53,010 bases of DNA from an uncultured Ruminococcus sp. (GCA_900550695.1 URTF01000004.1:1-53010); one strand, 5' to 3'; numbered from the stretch's first letter, positions 24,568-32,101 are shown. The notes: generated by a model from the sequence alone, not told the origin. Translations and numbers: made by a program.

Positions 24568-26037
24568 ATGAACAAGCTATATAAACTGATAAGCGTTCTG
24601 CTTATATCGCTGACGGCATTGTGTGCGGTGACGATGACGGCATCGGCTGCCGCTCACAGCACGGCAAAAGAAGGAGTTGTTTTTATAACGTCAACATTTA
24701 CTCCAAACGAAAAAAAAGGCGACTATGCGGTTTTCCGCGGCAGCCAAGGATACTATCTCACTTATAATGAAACTACTTTCCGTGCAAGCGGATTTGCTAT
24801 CGGTGAGCAAGGCAAGCCTGTCAGCTATATTGTAACGAACGCTCACGTTGTTGTTGACAGCTATGCCGAATATATGTCAACGAACCCGACCGATGCGAAA
24901 TACGACGTCAACAGCCGCAGAGCCGATGAAGTAAGGGTCTATTTCTCCTACGGCGCAAACGACTTTATGCGTGCGCAGATATACTATGTCAATGAAAAGA
25001 AAGACATCTGCGTGTTAAAGCTCCCCGAACCGACCGAAAAGAGAAAGCCTCTCGTCCTCTGCAAGTCGGATAACGTTGATATGGACGATGATTTCGCTGC
25101 ACTCGGATTTCCGGGCGACTCTGACCTTTTAATGGACAACACGAGTCTTTCCTACGGCATTGAGGACATTACGATGACAAAGGGTGCTATCTCAAGAAAA
25201 AGCACCGATGAAAACGGCGTTCAGGTATATCTTATCGATGTTGATATCCGCGGAGGCAACTCTGGCGGTCCTCTTGTAAACTCAAATGGCGAGGTTGTCG
25301 GAATAAACACCTACAGTGTTCTTGATTCAAACTATGCAGTCGCTATTGATGAACTTCTTGCGGCAATAAACAGAGATGTCGTTCCGTATACTCTTTCAAA
25401 TGAGCTTGCGGCAACAACGGTGACGGAAAAGGAAACCGAAGAAGAAACCGAAGAAGAAACTGAAAAAGAAACCGTGACAACAACAGAACAGACAACAACG
25501 ACCGTTCGGAATGACGAACAAGCGACTACCTCCGCTGCAGCAGCCGAACCGGCTCAAAGCACCTCCGCACCTGCGAACGGTGTAAACACTGTCCTTATTA
25601 TTGCCGTTATCGCACTTGGCGTTTTATGTATAGTTGTTATTGTGATACTTATTCTCAACGGCAAAAAGAGCAGAACTGCCGCACCTGCTCCGACTGTTCA
25701 GACCTCCGTTGACAATACGATCTCAAAAACGGCAGTTATCACAGGTGTAAAGGGCATCATGGCAGGACGCAGCTTTAATATTTCGGGAAGTGCCGTTATC
25801 GGCAGAAATCCCGAACGCTGCACGATCTGTTTCCCGATAAACTCGCAGGGCATTTCGGGTGTACACTGTGAGATAAGGCAGAGCGGCGCAGGCTATGAGA
25901 TCATCGACAGAGGATCAAGCTGCGGAACATTTCTTGGCAGCGGTCAGAAGCTTGTTCCCGATGTTCCGTCAGCACTTCCGTCGGGAATGTACTTCTATCT
26001 CGGCAGTGCAGAGCAGCTTTTCCAGATAAACTATTGA
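24568..26037 (+). CDS. Membrane trypsin-like (HtrA-type) serine protease with cytoplasmic FHA domain
   Basis: A 489-residue protein. A signal peptide (about 1-27) is followed by an outside trypsin-fold protease with His93 (TNAHVVV), Asp146 (KKDICVL) and Ser232 (RGGNSGGPLV), an intact triad. A Thr/Glu-rich stalk (285-338) leads to a membrane helix (341-364), and the C terminus (395-489) is an FHA domain with Gly412-Arg413, Ser430 and His433, the intact phosphothreonine-binding set. There is no PDZ domain. The layout is protease outside, phospho-reader inside, the mirror of the kinase. It could process surface proteins under control of kinase signals, or recruit phosphorylated partners to the membrane. 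Confidence 0.92.
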   Translation: MNKLYKLISVLLISLTALCAVTMTASAAAHSTAKEGVVFITSTFTPNEKKGDYAVFRGSQGYYLTYNETTFRASGFAIGEQGKPVSYIVTNAHVVVDSYAEYMSTNPTDAKYDVNSRRADEVRVYFSYGANDFMRAQIYYVNEKKDICVLKLPEPTEKRKPLVLCKSDNVDMDDDFAALGFPGDSDLLMDNTSLSYGIEDITMTKGAISRKSTDENGVQVYLIDVDIRGGNSGGPLVNSNGEVVGINTYSVLDSNYAVAIDELLAAINRDVVPYTLSNELAATTVTEKETEEETEEETEKETVTTTEQTTTTVRNDEQATTSAAAAEPAQSTSAPANGVNTVLIIAVIALGVLCIVVIVILILNGKKSRTAAPAPTVQTSVDNTISKTAVITGVKGIMAGRSFNISGSAVIGRNPERCTICFPINSQGISGVHCEIRQSGAGYEIIDRGSSCGTFLGSGQKLVPDVPSALPSGMYFYLGSAEQLFQINY

Positions 26038-26061
26038 TTTAAAAGGGCGGAAATTGCAATT

Positions 26062-26799
26062 ATGAAAATAGATACTGCTGTTTATTCCTCCGAGGGCGGA
26101 CACGATATCAACGAGGACTCCTATCTTTGCAGTGCCGAAAAGGGCATTTTCGCCGTTGCTGACGGACTTGGCGGTCATGACTGCGGCGAGGCAGCATCAG
26201 CGGCAGCAATAGAATATTTCAGCGAAAACTGCAGCGGCGGATACACCGAAGAACGGATAAACGAACTTATCAGCGGCGCAAACCTGCACATTTACAACGA
26301 TGGGTTCGGAAAAAGCACCGTTGCAGCCGCATTCATAGAAAACGGCATCTTCCGATACATCAACATCGGCGACAGCAGGGTCTACTATTTCAGCGGCGGT
26401 CATATAACGGCGATAAGCAAAGACCATTCGGTGTGTCAGGCGGCGGTCGATATGGGGACGATGAACTTTTCCGAAATAAGGGGCAGTGACGACCGTTCAA
26501 AGCTCCTGAAAGTCCTCGGAGAATCGGAAAAGATCGATGCAAAGCGAAATTATCCTCCTATAAAAATATGCGACGGTGATACATTCCTTATATGCAGCGA
26601 CGGCTTTTGGGAATATGTCTTTGAAACGGAAATGGAAGTTGATCTGCTGAAATCAGAACGTGCGGGCAGCTGGCTGCGGTATATGCTGAAGCGGCATATC
26701 CTGCGTGCGGAAAACCGTGGTGATAACTACACGGCTGTCTGCGGCATTATCCACCTTGAAGAGCAGGAGCTTTCCCCAAAAAAGTTCCGCAAAAAATAG
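26062..26799 (+). CDS. Second PP2C-type protein phosphatase
   Basis: A 245-residue PPM phosphatase with GGHDINEDSYL (about 12-22), FAVADGLGGHDCGEA (about 31-45), IGDSRVYYF, FLICSDGFWEYV and DNYTAVCGIIH; the acidic metal ligands are kept. It closes the six-gene operon, 24 bases after the protease gene. Having two phosphatases in one operon suggests different substrates, for example one for the kinase and one for FHA-bound partners. This is inference. Confidence 0.92.
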   Translation: MKIDTAVYSSEGGHDINEDSYLCSAEKGIFAVADGLGGHDCGEAASAAAIEYFSENCSGGYTEERINELISGANLHIYNDGFGKSTVAAAFIENGIFRYINIGDSRVYYFSGGHITAISKDHSVCQAAVDMGTMNFSEIRGSDDRSKLLKVLGESEKIDAKRNYPPIKICDGDTFLICSDGFWEYVFETEMEVDLLKSERAGSWLRYMLKRHILRAENRGDNYTAVCGIIHLEEQELSPKKFRKK

Positions 26800-26808
26800 C
26801 AAAGCAAA

Positions 26809-26855
26809 AGCGCAGTTCACGGAAACAGACTTGTTTAAGTGAACTGCGCTTTTTA
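26809..26855 (+). terminator. Terminator of the six-gene LRR-kinase operon
   Basis: A 12-bp stem AGCGCAGTTCAC/GTGAACTGCGCT followed by TTTTTAT closes the operon that starts at 18934. Confidence 0.9.
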
Positions 26856-26860
26856 TACTA

Positions 26861-26905
26861 ATACCAAACACCAATAAAACATATATAAAATCTGCGCTTT
26901 CTCTA
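26861..26905. mobile_element. Left-end fragment of miniature element family B
   Basis: TACCAAACACCAATAAAAC next to a TAA matches the left terminus of family B, and ATCTGCGC follows, but no right terminus is found. It lies directly after the operon terminator. Confidence 0.5.
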
Positions 26906-26951
26906 AAATTAACATAGCTTTTTCAAAAGTGTATAAATTGTCCCTGATGAT

Positions 26952-27818
26952 TCATTTTGACTTTTGAGGCAGTCTTATACCGACGATAAGAACGACGATC
27001 CCTATCACTATTATCATAAACTCAATTAAGCAATAAATCAAATAATACATTCTTTTTTCTGTGTATGAAGCGCTCAGAATATAGTCCGGCAATCCATAAA
27101 AACCGGTAAACCCATTGATAAGCTGTTGGATCTTGTCTTTTTTCAGATCGGAAACTATTACCCCATTATTTCTTTTCAGCATAGTACGGATCTGATATTC
27201 CTTTATATCCCGATCGTATTTTTGATCAGGATATTCCAACGAAAAAGGGATAAAAAAATAATCATCAACATTAACAGCATTATCAAAATATATAACATTC
27301 TGGTCACTGCACAAAAAGTCAATTACTTTTCCGCTGACCAAATACCCCTGACGATAAAATTTTATCGTATCCCCGATCGAATATTTATTTTTCATATCAT
27401 TGCCCAATATCAGCGGAACGGTATTCTCATTAAAAACATAATCCTCTTTGCTGAAATAAATATCATTCTCCGTTTTTAGGTCAAAAAACGAAAAAACATT
27501 ATCGCCGCAATACGCTGCGTTTATTTTAGGCTGATCTCCCTTTTTTCCCGCATAAGTATATATCTCCGTCAGATCAAGTTCAATAAATCTGAATTCACTG
27601 CTGCCATGCAATTTTTTGTTGATATCCATTAAACTTTCCGCAATGTTTTCTCTTTTGCTTATTTCTGAAAGCTCCTCATCAAAATCATTTACGGCATGGA
27701 TCAAATTCTGATATTCTTCAGGGACACTCCGTGGTTTGTCTTTGCCTATTATCGTCAGAAGTATTGTTCCTATGAAGATCAGTGACAACGAGAATATCAG
27801 ACAAAAAATTTTTTTCAT
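26952..27818 (-). CDS. Membrane protein resembling the core of a MacB/FtsX-type permease
   Basis: A 288-residue protein with one helix at each end (about 5-25 and 255-280) and an outside domain between. The segment VPLILGNDMKNKYSIGDTIKF, followed by GYLVSGKVIDFL, resembles the periplasmic core domain of MacB-type ABC permeases (a GxD...YxxGD pattern). A full permease would have four helices and follow an ATPase gene; both are missing, so this is either a truncated permease or a separate single-loop family. A GTG at 27833 is in frame but the ATG at 27818 opens directly at the signal/helix. It lies 137 bases downstream of the autoinducer-peptide gene on the same strand and may be co-transcribed. 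Confidence 0.6.
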   Translation of the reverse strand: MKKIFCLIFSLSLIFIGTILLTIIGKDKPRSVPEEYQNLIHAVNDFDEELSEISKRENIAESLMDINKKLHGSSEFRFIELDLTEIYTYAGKKGDQPKINAAYCGDNVFSFFDLKTENDIYFSKEDYVFNENTVPLILGNDMKNKYSIGDTIKFYRQGYLVSGKVIDFLCSDQNVIYFDNAVNVDDYFFIPFSLEYPDQKYDRDIKEYQIRTMLKRNNGVIVSDLKKDKIQQLINGFTGFYGLPDYILSASYTEKRMYYLIYCLIEFMIIVIGIVVLIVGIRLPQKSK

Positions 27819-27862
27819 ATAGTGTATACACACCCTGTTCTTCCGCCGACGATCATAACTGC

Positions 27863-27910
27863 ATCGGAGCTATCCCTGAAAATTCAGCAAAACAGAGATA
27901 GGTTCCGATA
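27863..27910 (-). other. Stem-loop between autoinducer-peptide gene and permease-like gene
   Basis: ATCGGAGCTATCCCTG pairs imperfectly with CAGAGATAGGTTCCGAT across a 14-base loop. No T tract follows on the minus strand, so this looks more like an RNA processing or attenuation structure than a terminator. Confidence 0.45.
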
Positions 27911-27955
27911 ACATTTTAGACTTAATCAACAAATATGCCGCATATTGAATCGCTG

Positions 27956-28108
27956 TTAAAATTTTCTCAGATTTTTTATCTTGTCAGTTTCCTTTGGCTG
28001 ATGCTGCCATAATGCACACGCTGAATTTGCTGTTTTTACAGATGATCTTGCTGCTTTGTCAGCGATCATTCCAAGCAGTTTTTTAGCTGCCTTATCACCT
28101 AATTTCAT
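27956..28108 (-). CDS. AgrD-like cyclic lactone autoinducer peptide precursor
   Basis: A 50-residue peptide. An amphipathic, lysine-rich N-terminal half (MKLGDKAAKKLLGMIADKAA) leads to SACALWQHQPKE and a charged tail. The pattern of small residue, Cys, four to five residues, then QPKE is that of clostridial AgrD precursors, in which AgrB cuts and cyclises a Cys-thiolactone. An upstream in-frame ATG at 28141 exists, but the one at 28108 follows AAAGGAG by 9 bases. No AgrB, AgrC or AgrA gene is in the window. Direct repeats sit at the promoter. The gene could be a signalling peptide processed by an AgrB elsewhere in the genome. Confidence 0.75.
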   Translation of the reverse strand: MKLGDKAAKKLLGMIADKAARSSVKTANSACALWQHQPKETDKIKNLRKF

Positions 28109-28141
28109 TTTACTCAACTCCTTTCTACGGCTTATGTTCAC

Positions 28142-28212
28142 AGTATAGTTTCCATCTGTTCAAAAGTCAATAGATTTGGTCTAACTTACAATAATTTGGT
28201 CTAACTTACAAT
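28142..28212 (-). promoter_or_regulatory. Promoter with tandem LytTR-like repeats for the autoinducer-peptide gene
   Basis: On the minus strand TTGACT (28170-28165), 17 bp, TATACT (28147-28142). Directly upstream are two perfect copies of ATTTGGTCTAACTTACAAT (plus-strand reading) at 28174-28192 and 28194-28212, period 20. Read on the minus strand each contains TAAGTTAGA, close to the 9-bp half-site of AgrA-type LytTR regulators. The nearer copy ends 3 bp before the -35. Confidence 0.75.
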
Positions 28213-28303
28213 TTCCTGCGTCCAAAAGACAAAAAACGACAAACTTTTTCTTATAATTATCTTTGACCGTCCTATAAAAAAACGATACATTTCGCACCTA
28301 TAA

Positions 28304-28416
28304 TACCAAACATCAATAAAATAAAAAAACTGTGCCGAAATCCTATACAAACCTGTAAAAAAACAGCTATAAGATTATCGGCTTGAATTTTTCCGAATTT
28401 TAAATGGTGTTTAGGG
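28304..28416. mobile_element. Miniature element family B, inverted copy with TAA duplication
   Basis: TACCAAACATC and GGTGTTTAGGG are the two ends, flanked by TAA (28301-28303 and 28417-28419). The interior matches the 2308 copy in the opposite orientation. Confidence 0.75.
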
Positions 28417-28427
28417 TAAAATCAAAA

Positions 28428-28460
28428 AGCTGCCGTAAAATCTACGACAGCTTTTTTTGC
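28428..28460. terminator. Terminator after the XRE regulator gene
   Basis: AGCTGCCGTA/TACGACAGCT (one mismatch) with CTTTTTTTG on the plus side and CTTTTTGATTTT on the minus side. It stands 33 bp past the XRE stop, so it most likely ends that minus-strand transcript. Confidence 0.75.
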
Positions 28461-28492
28461 TATGCTACAATAAGTTCAGACAAGGGGCAAAG

Positions 28493-28852
28493 CTATTCGG
28501 TTTCCGAACCGATCTTCTTCAAACGCAGACTGTGTTTAAGACTGTTCGCCACGTTGAGCATAAGGAATATCTCGTCGGCGGTACAGTCGCTGAAAACCTC
28601 GGCAATATCAGCGCTTATTTCCTCGGGCGCATCGGCTTTCAGCACATCGCACAAAATCCTGTCAGCCGTTACGCCGAGAGCGTTGCAGATATTGATAAGC
28701 GTCGGAAGTGACAGCTTCGTTTTGGCGCTTTCTATCTGCGAAAGATGCTGCGGAGAGATCGAACTTAACTCGGACAGCTTGTCCTGCGTCAGCTTTTTGG
28801 ACTTTCGCAGACGCTTTATCCTTGCACCGATAAGAGCGTAATTCAACTCCAT
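28493..28852 (-). CDS. XRE-family transcriptional regulator
   Basis: A 119-residue DNA-binding protein. The helix-turn-helix (about 7-62) is clear: IGARIKRLRKSKKLTQDKLSELSSISPQHLSQIESAKTKLSLPTLINICNALGV. The C-terminal part (about 70-119) is acidic and then basic and may serve dimerisation. A longer frame exists, but the ATG at 28852 follows AGGAG by 8 bases. It is divergent from a promoter at 28887-28915, which it may control. The target genes are unknown. Confidence 0.9.
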   Translation of the reverse strand: MELNYALIGARIKRLRKSKKLTQDKLSELSSISPQHLSQIESAKTKLSLPTLINICNALGVTADRILCDVLKADAPEEISADIAEVFSDCTADEIFLMLNVANSLKHSLRLKKIGSETE

Positions 28853-28886
28853 ATTAAATTCTCCTATACAAATTATTATAAAACTA

Positions 28887-28915
28887 TTGTAATTTATTTT
28901 ATTGTGTGATATAAT
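28887..28915 (+). promoter_or_regulatory. Rightward promoter divergent from the XRE gene
   Basis: TTGTAA (28887-28892), 17 bp, TATAAT (28910-28915). A start near 28922 would give a leader carrying the structured segment 28992-29091. Confidence 0.72.
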
Positions 28916-28991
28916 AAGCTGTATGTTAAGTATTCCCATAAACGGTAGTTTTATTATAAAATTTTCATTAGGTTGACAAAAAAGTTAAAAA

Positions 28992-29091
28992 CCGCTTGCA
29001 GGAAAGTCATTTTTGGGCAATTTCAGGTCAGTTTGCAGATTGCCCGAGGCTGGCTGTTCGGCAGCATATTATGCTGCTTTCCCAAAAGCGG
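28992..29091 (+). ncRNA. Candidate structured RNA leader (multi-helix junction)
   Basis: Outer helices CCGCTT (28992-28997) with AAGCGG (29086-29091) and GGAAAG (29001-29006) with CTTTCC (29077-29082) enclose two hairpins: GGGCAAT with ATTGCCC (about 29015-29044) and GCAGCAT with ATGCTGC (29061-29077). This is a closed junction in a predicted leader, followed by an AAGGGAG site and a very short reading frame. I cannot match it to a known riboswitch class. It could also be chance folding of repeat-derived DNA. Confidence 0.42.
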
Positions 29092-29120
29092 AAAAATATA
29101 TAAAAAGGGAGATCACTGTT

Positions 29121-29171
29121 ATGAAAAGAACTTGCGTTATCAATTCCAGGGCTGCACCAAAGGATTTCTGA
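29121..29171 (+). CDS. Possible 16-residue peptide after the structured leader
   Basis: An ATG preceded by AAGGGAG at 9-10 bases opens a 16-codon frame (MKRTCVINSRAAPKDF). It has one cysteine and no similarity I recognise. The strong ribosome site and position after a promoter and structured leader argue that it is translated. It may be a leader peptide, a small signal, or the start of a gene disrupted just before the family A insertion at 29219. Confidence 0.35.
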   Translation: MKRTCVINSRAAPKDF

Positions 29172-29218
29172 GCGCAGCAGGAGGTAAGCAGCTGCAAAAA
29201 GATTATGGCTTTAATTAA

Positions 29219-29475
29219 GGTCACCTCTAATACTAAACACCACCGGTTAAAGCCTTAGCACCTCATCTGCTTGCAGATTTTCCGTCATCTTATACAAAAA
29301 ATCAGGCAAAAGCTCTGATATATGGATTTTGCGCAGATTTTTTGTCTATAGTTTTATAGGTGTTTAGTATTACACACAAATTTCTTGACAACGGCAGTAT
29401 GCCTGCGAAATTTCTATACGATATGACGAAAAATCTGACTGCGCATCTGAGGCACCATGGTTTTTAGAGGTGACC
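29219..29475. mobile_element. Miniature element family A with family B sequence inside
   Basis: Termini GGTCACCTCTAA and TGGTTTTTAGAGGTGACC are flanked by TTAA on both sides (29215-29218 and 29476-29479), a clean 4-bp target duplication. Between 29231 and 29369 it carries TACTAAACACC and GGTGTTTAGTA ends and part of the interior of family B, so it is a composite. The region 28853-29503 has no other gene apart from the short frame at 29121. Confidence 0.8.
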
Positions 29476-29503
29476 TTAAATAAAAAGAACAGGAGTGTTA
29501 TTT

Positions 29504-30322
29504 ATGGCAATGATAAATTGTCCCGAGTGTGGAAGACAAATAAGTGACAAGGCGCTTTCGTGTCCCGGCTGCGGATATGATATGATCGCACCGAGGTGTG
29601 TGGAATGTGGTGAGGTGATATCCGATCTTGCAGCGGTTTGTCCCAAATGCGGCTGTCCGGTTGAAAATGTAAAAATTGAAACATCGGAGCAGGTCAGGGT
29701 CATAGACCCTATTAAAGCTAAAAATAAACTGATCCCGATAATTGTTGCTGCAATTGTTTTAGTGGCTGTTATCGCAGTGTTGATCGTCGTTTTCAAACCT
29801 CAGGTTGAAAAGATCACGATAGACGGAAAGACCTATTCTGTTTATGATGGGGTAAAGACCTTCAAGGCTGCAATGGGTGATGATTTTTATGTAGAGGATG
29901 TAGATCCCGAATCCGATGATTATATTTTGGGGTATATATCATCAGATAATTCTCAATATCAGGTCAGGATCTATACAACGCCTATTTTATCCGAATATAA
30001 TGCTTATAAAAAAGGTAAAATAAAGCTTTTCAACGGACTTTCGGAAGTATCTTCAAAGGATGAAGTGTTAGCAAAACTTAATAAAGGTGACTTCGTTTAT
30101 ACAAGTGACGGTTCCGACAAATCGGGCAGGGTATTTGCGAAAATTTATGTCAACGGCAAAGAGATAGATTATTCCGGGATCAGCGCAGATGAGTTCGGAG
30201 AACTGCTGCAAGTGTCAACAGAGTTTTTAAAGTCATCCAAAGACAAGGCGTTGATCTATATGTGGGAATTCTGGGATGATGGAGATATGGAATTCGCATG
30301 GTGTACAATACAGCCAAAGTAA
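29504..30322 (+). CDS. Zinc-ribbon membrane protein
   Basis: A 272-residue protein. The N terminus has two zinc ribbons: CPECG...CPGCG at about 6-25 and CVECG...CPKCG at about 33-52. A membrane helix follows (about 77-100) and then an outside domain of about 170 residues with no match I can name. The ribbons are cytoplasmic. The ATG at 29504 follows AGGAG at 8 bases. The first 15 residues and the spacer before the start are almost the same as in the next gene, so the two began as a duplication with later exchange of the outside domain. Confidence 0.78.
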   Translation: MAMINCPECGRQISDKALSCPGCGYDMIAPRCVECGEVISDLAAVCPKCGCPVENVKIETSEQVRVIDPIKAKNKLIPIIVAAIVLVAVIAVLIVVFKPQVEKITIDGKTYSVYDGVKTFKAAMGDDFYVEDVDPESDDYILGYISSDNSQYQVRIYTTPILSEYNAYKKGKIKLFNGLSEVSSKDEVLAKLNKGDFVYTSDGSDKSGRVFAKIYVNGKEIDYSGISADEFGELLQVSTEFLKSSKDKALIYMWEFWDDGDMEFAWCTIQPK

Positions 30323-30344
30323 AAATTAAAAAGGAGTGTTGTTT

Positions 30345-31667
30345 ATGGCAATGATAAGTTGTCCCGAGTGTGGGAAACAGATAAGTGACAAGGCGGTTTC
30401 ATGCCCGAACTGCGGATATTCGGTAAAAGAGGCAAAAAAGTGTGAGGAATGCGGAGCGGTGCTGCCGCAGGGTGCGAAATCCTGTCCTCAATGCGGTTTG
30501 CCTATCGGAAATGATGGGGTTATTTCCGCATCAGACACGGCGGTAAAGAAAAAGGGCGGCAAAAAGGCGGTAATAATTATTGCTGCGGTTATGCTGATAG
30601 TCCTGGCAGGCGCATTTGTGGTATTCAAATTCGTTTTGGGCAGAAATGACAATTCAAACCCTCAGGATGAAGCGGTGCAGAGCTTTAGCGATAATGTATC
30701 GGCAGATGAAACGATCTGGGTGACCGGTGAGAGTGCAGATGGGTTTGTAAAGGACGGATTTCTTGATAATCTGTTCGGAAGACCGGGCTGGGTCTATTCG
30801 GGTGATTGGCAAAACGGTCTGCCAAACGGATATGGCATTGTAAAAAATCATGTTAGTGATAGCATCTACACTTTTGCGGGAAATTGGATAAATGGAAAAA
30901 AAGACGGGGAGTTTGTTGTAATGTCAGTTCCTGAATCTGCGGAAAAATTTGATAGTTTTTTAGTAGCAAAACTATACTATAGCAATGGCGTATGTCAAAA
31001 GGATTATGCAGATCAGATTGAAATTTCCACTATTGAAAGTTCAAATACAAATTTAATACATCCTTACAGTATTGATTATACAACCGGAAATGTGACAAAT
31101 TGGTATGAAGGTGAAGATGAAGTAGGCTATAATAACGCCGAGGTTTGGCGCGTCGAGCTTTTTGTACATTCAGGTTGTTTGTACTATGACAGGTATGCAA
31201 ACGGTGAGGAAGTGATAAGTTTTGATTCATCGGATACAGTACCGATCGATGAATCGGGCGAAAACGGACGAAGCTGCTATTGCGGCGAATTCGATGACAA
31301 TGGTTCAAGAGAATTCGGATATAATTGTTGGTCAAATTACGAAGATAACGGAAAACTTCTTGAAGATTACAGCTGTGGAAACTGGCAGCATAATCAGCTT
31401 AACGGGGATGGAATAAACGCACAGAGGTATACCGGTGGCTGGGAAATAAAAGTCGGAGATTTTTATGACAATATGATCACAAGCGGAACAATGCTAGAAT
31501 TGAGTGAAACTAAAGTCGGCGAACCGTTCGACTTTTGGGTACGCACAGGAGAATATCAGGACGGCAATTTGCAGAACGGCGTATTGCTCATAGTTGACCC
31601 GACCACGGGAGAGTGCAATTATGTTAATTTTGTAAAGAACGGTGAATACACCGAATATGACGTGTAA
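30345..31667 (+). CDS. Zinc-ribbon membrane protein with MORN-like repeats
   Basis: A 440-residue protein with two N-terminal zinc ribbons (CPECG...CPNCG, CEECG...CPQCG, about 6-50), a membrane helix (about 72-93) and a large outside part. That part contains MORN-like repeats such as YSGDWQNGLPNGYGI, FAGNWINGKKDGEF, and later SCGNWQHNQLNGDGI and YTGGW. MORN repeats are usually lipid- or protein-binding beta-hairpin arrays; here they would face outside. An AAGGAG site sets the ATG, 22 bases after the previous stop. It is co-transcribed with its twin and with the lipoprotein at 31681. Confidence 0.78.
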   Translation: MAMISCPECGKQISDKAVSCPNCGYSVKEAKKCEECGAVLPQGAKSCPQCGLPIGNDGVISASDTAVKKKGGKKAVIIIAAVMLIVLAGAFVVFKFVLGRNDNSNPQDEAVQSFSDNVSADETIWVTGESADGFVKDGFLDNLFGRPGWVYSGDWQNGLPNGYGIVKNHVSDSIYTFAGNWINGKKDGEFVVMSVPESAEKFDSFLVAKLYYSNGVCQKDYADQIEISTIESSNTNLIHPYSIDYTTGNVTNWYEGEDEVGYNNAEVWRVELFVHSGCLYYDRYANGEEVISFDSSDTVPIDESGENGRSCYCGEFDDNGSREFGYNCWSNYEDNGKLLEDYSCGNWQHNQLNGDGINAQRYTGGWEIKVGDFYDNMITSGTMLELSETKVGEPFDFWVRTGEYQDGNLQNGVLLIVDPTTGECNYVNFVKNGEYTEYDV

Positions 31668-31680
31668 AAGGAGTAACTGA

Positions 31681-32085
31681 ATGAAAAGAGTATTATTGTG
31701 CATTATGACGCTTATCATCATACTCTGTTTTTCCTCCTGCGTAAAGGATAAATATGTTGAGGATATGCTTTACAGCTACGACGGAGGCACGGGTACATAC
31801 AGCGGAAATGTTGATAAAAACGAGGAGCCAAACGGCAGAGGCATATGGACATGGAAATATGGTGAAAGCTTTAAGGAAATTGTTGCAGGAGAATGGAGCA
31901 AGGGAGAATTTATATCGGGCAGCATAGAGATCTTTTACAATAATGAATCTCTTGGAAAAATAGCCTATTCAAATGGCGAGGCGAACGAGGGTGATCTTCG
32001 AAAAGTTATGCAAAAGTATCAGGATATGCAGGAGTCCGAAAACAGCAGCAGTGTATGGGATCTCTTCAAGGGACTTTTCAGTTGA
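31681..32085 (+). CDS. Lipoprotein with a MORN-like repeat
   Basis: A 134-residue lipoprotein: signal peptide with lipobox LCFSSC (Cys at about 20), then GTYSGNVDKNEEPNGRGIWTW, a MORN-like hairpin, and AGEWSKGEFISGSI. It is anchored to the outer face of the membrane. It lies 13 bases after the MORN-like membrane protein and shares its repeat type, so the two may work in one surface complex. Function is unknown. Confidence 0.75.
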   Translation: MKRVLLCIMTLIIILCFSSCVKDKYVEDMLYSYDGGTGTYSGNVDKNEEPNGRGIWTWKYGESFKEIVAGEWSKGEFISGSIEIFYNNESLGKIAYSNGEANEGDLRKVMQKYQDMQESENSSSVWDLFKGLFS

Positions 32086-32101
32086 AAAAACAAATAAAGT
32101 A

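Noticed and set aside
28992..29091. Known riboswitch class
   Set aside because: I compared it by memory with c-di-GMP, glycine, ZTP, fluoride and preQ1 consensus features and found none of their core motifs, so no class was assigned.
28973..29218. 81-codon plus-strand frame
   Set aside because: It reads through the candidate RNA helices and has no ribosome site at its start; the short frame at 29121 has a much better one.
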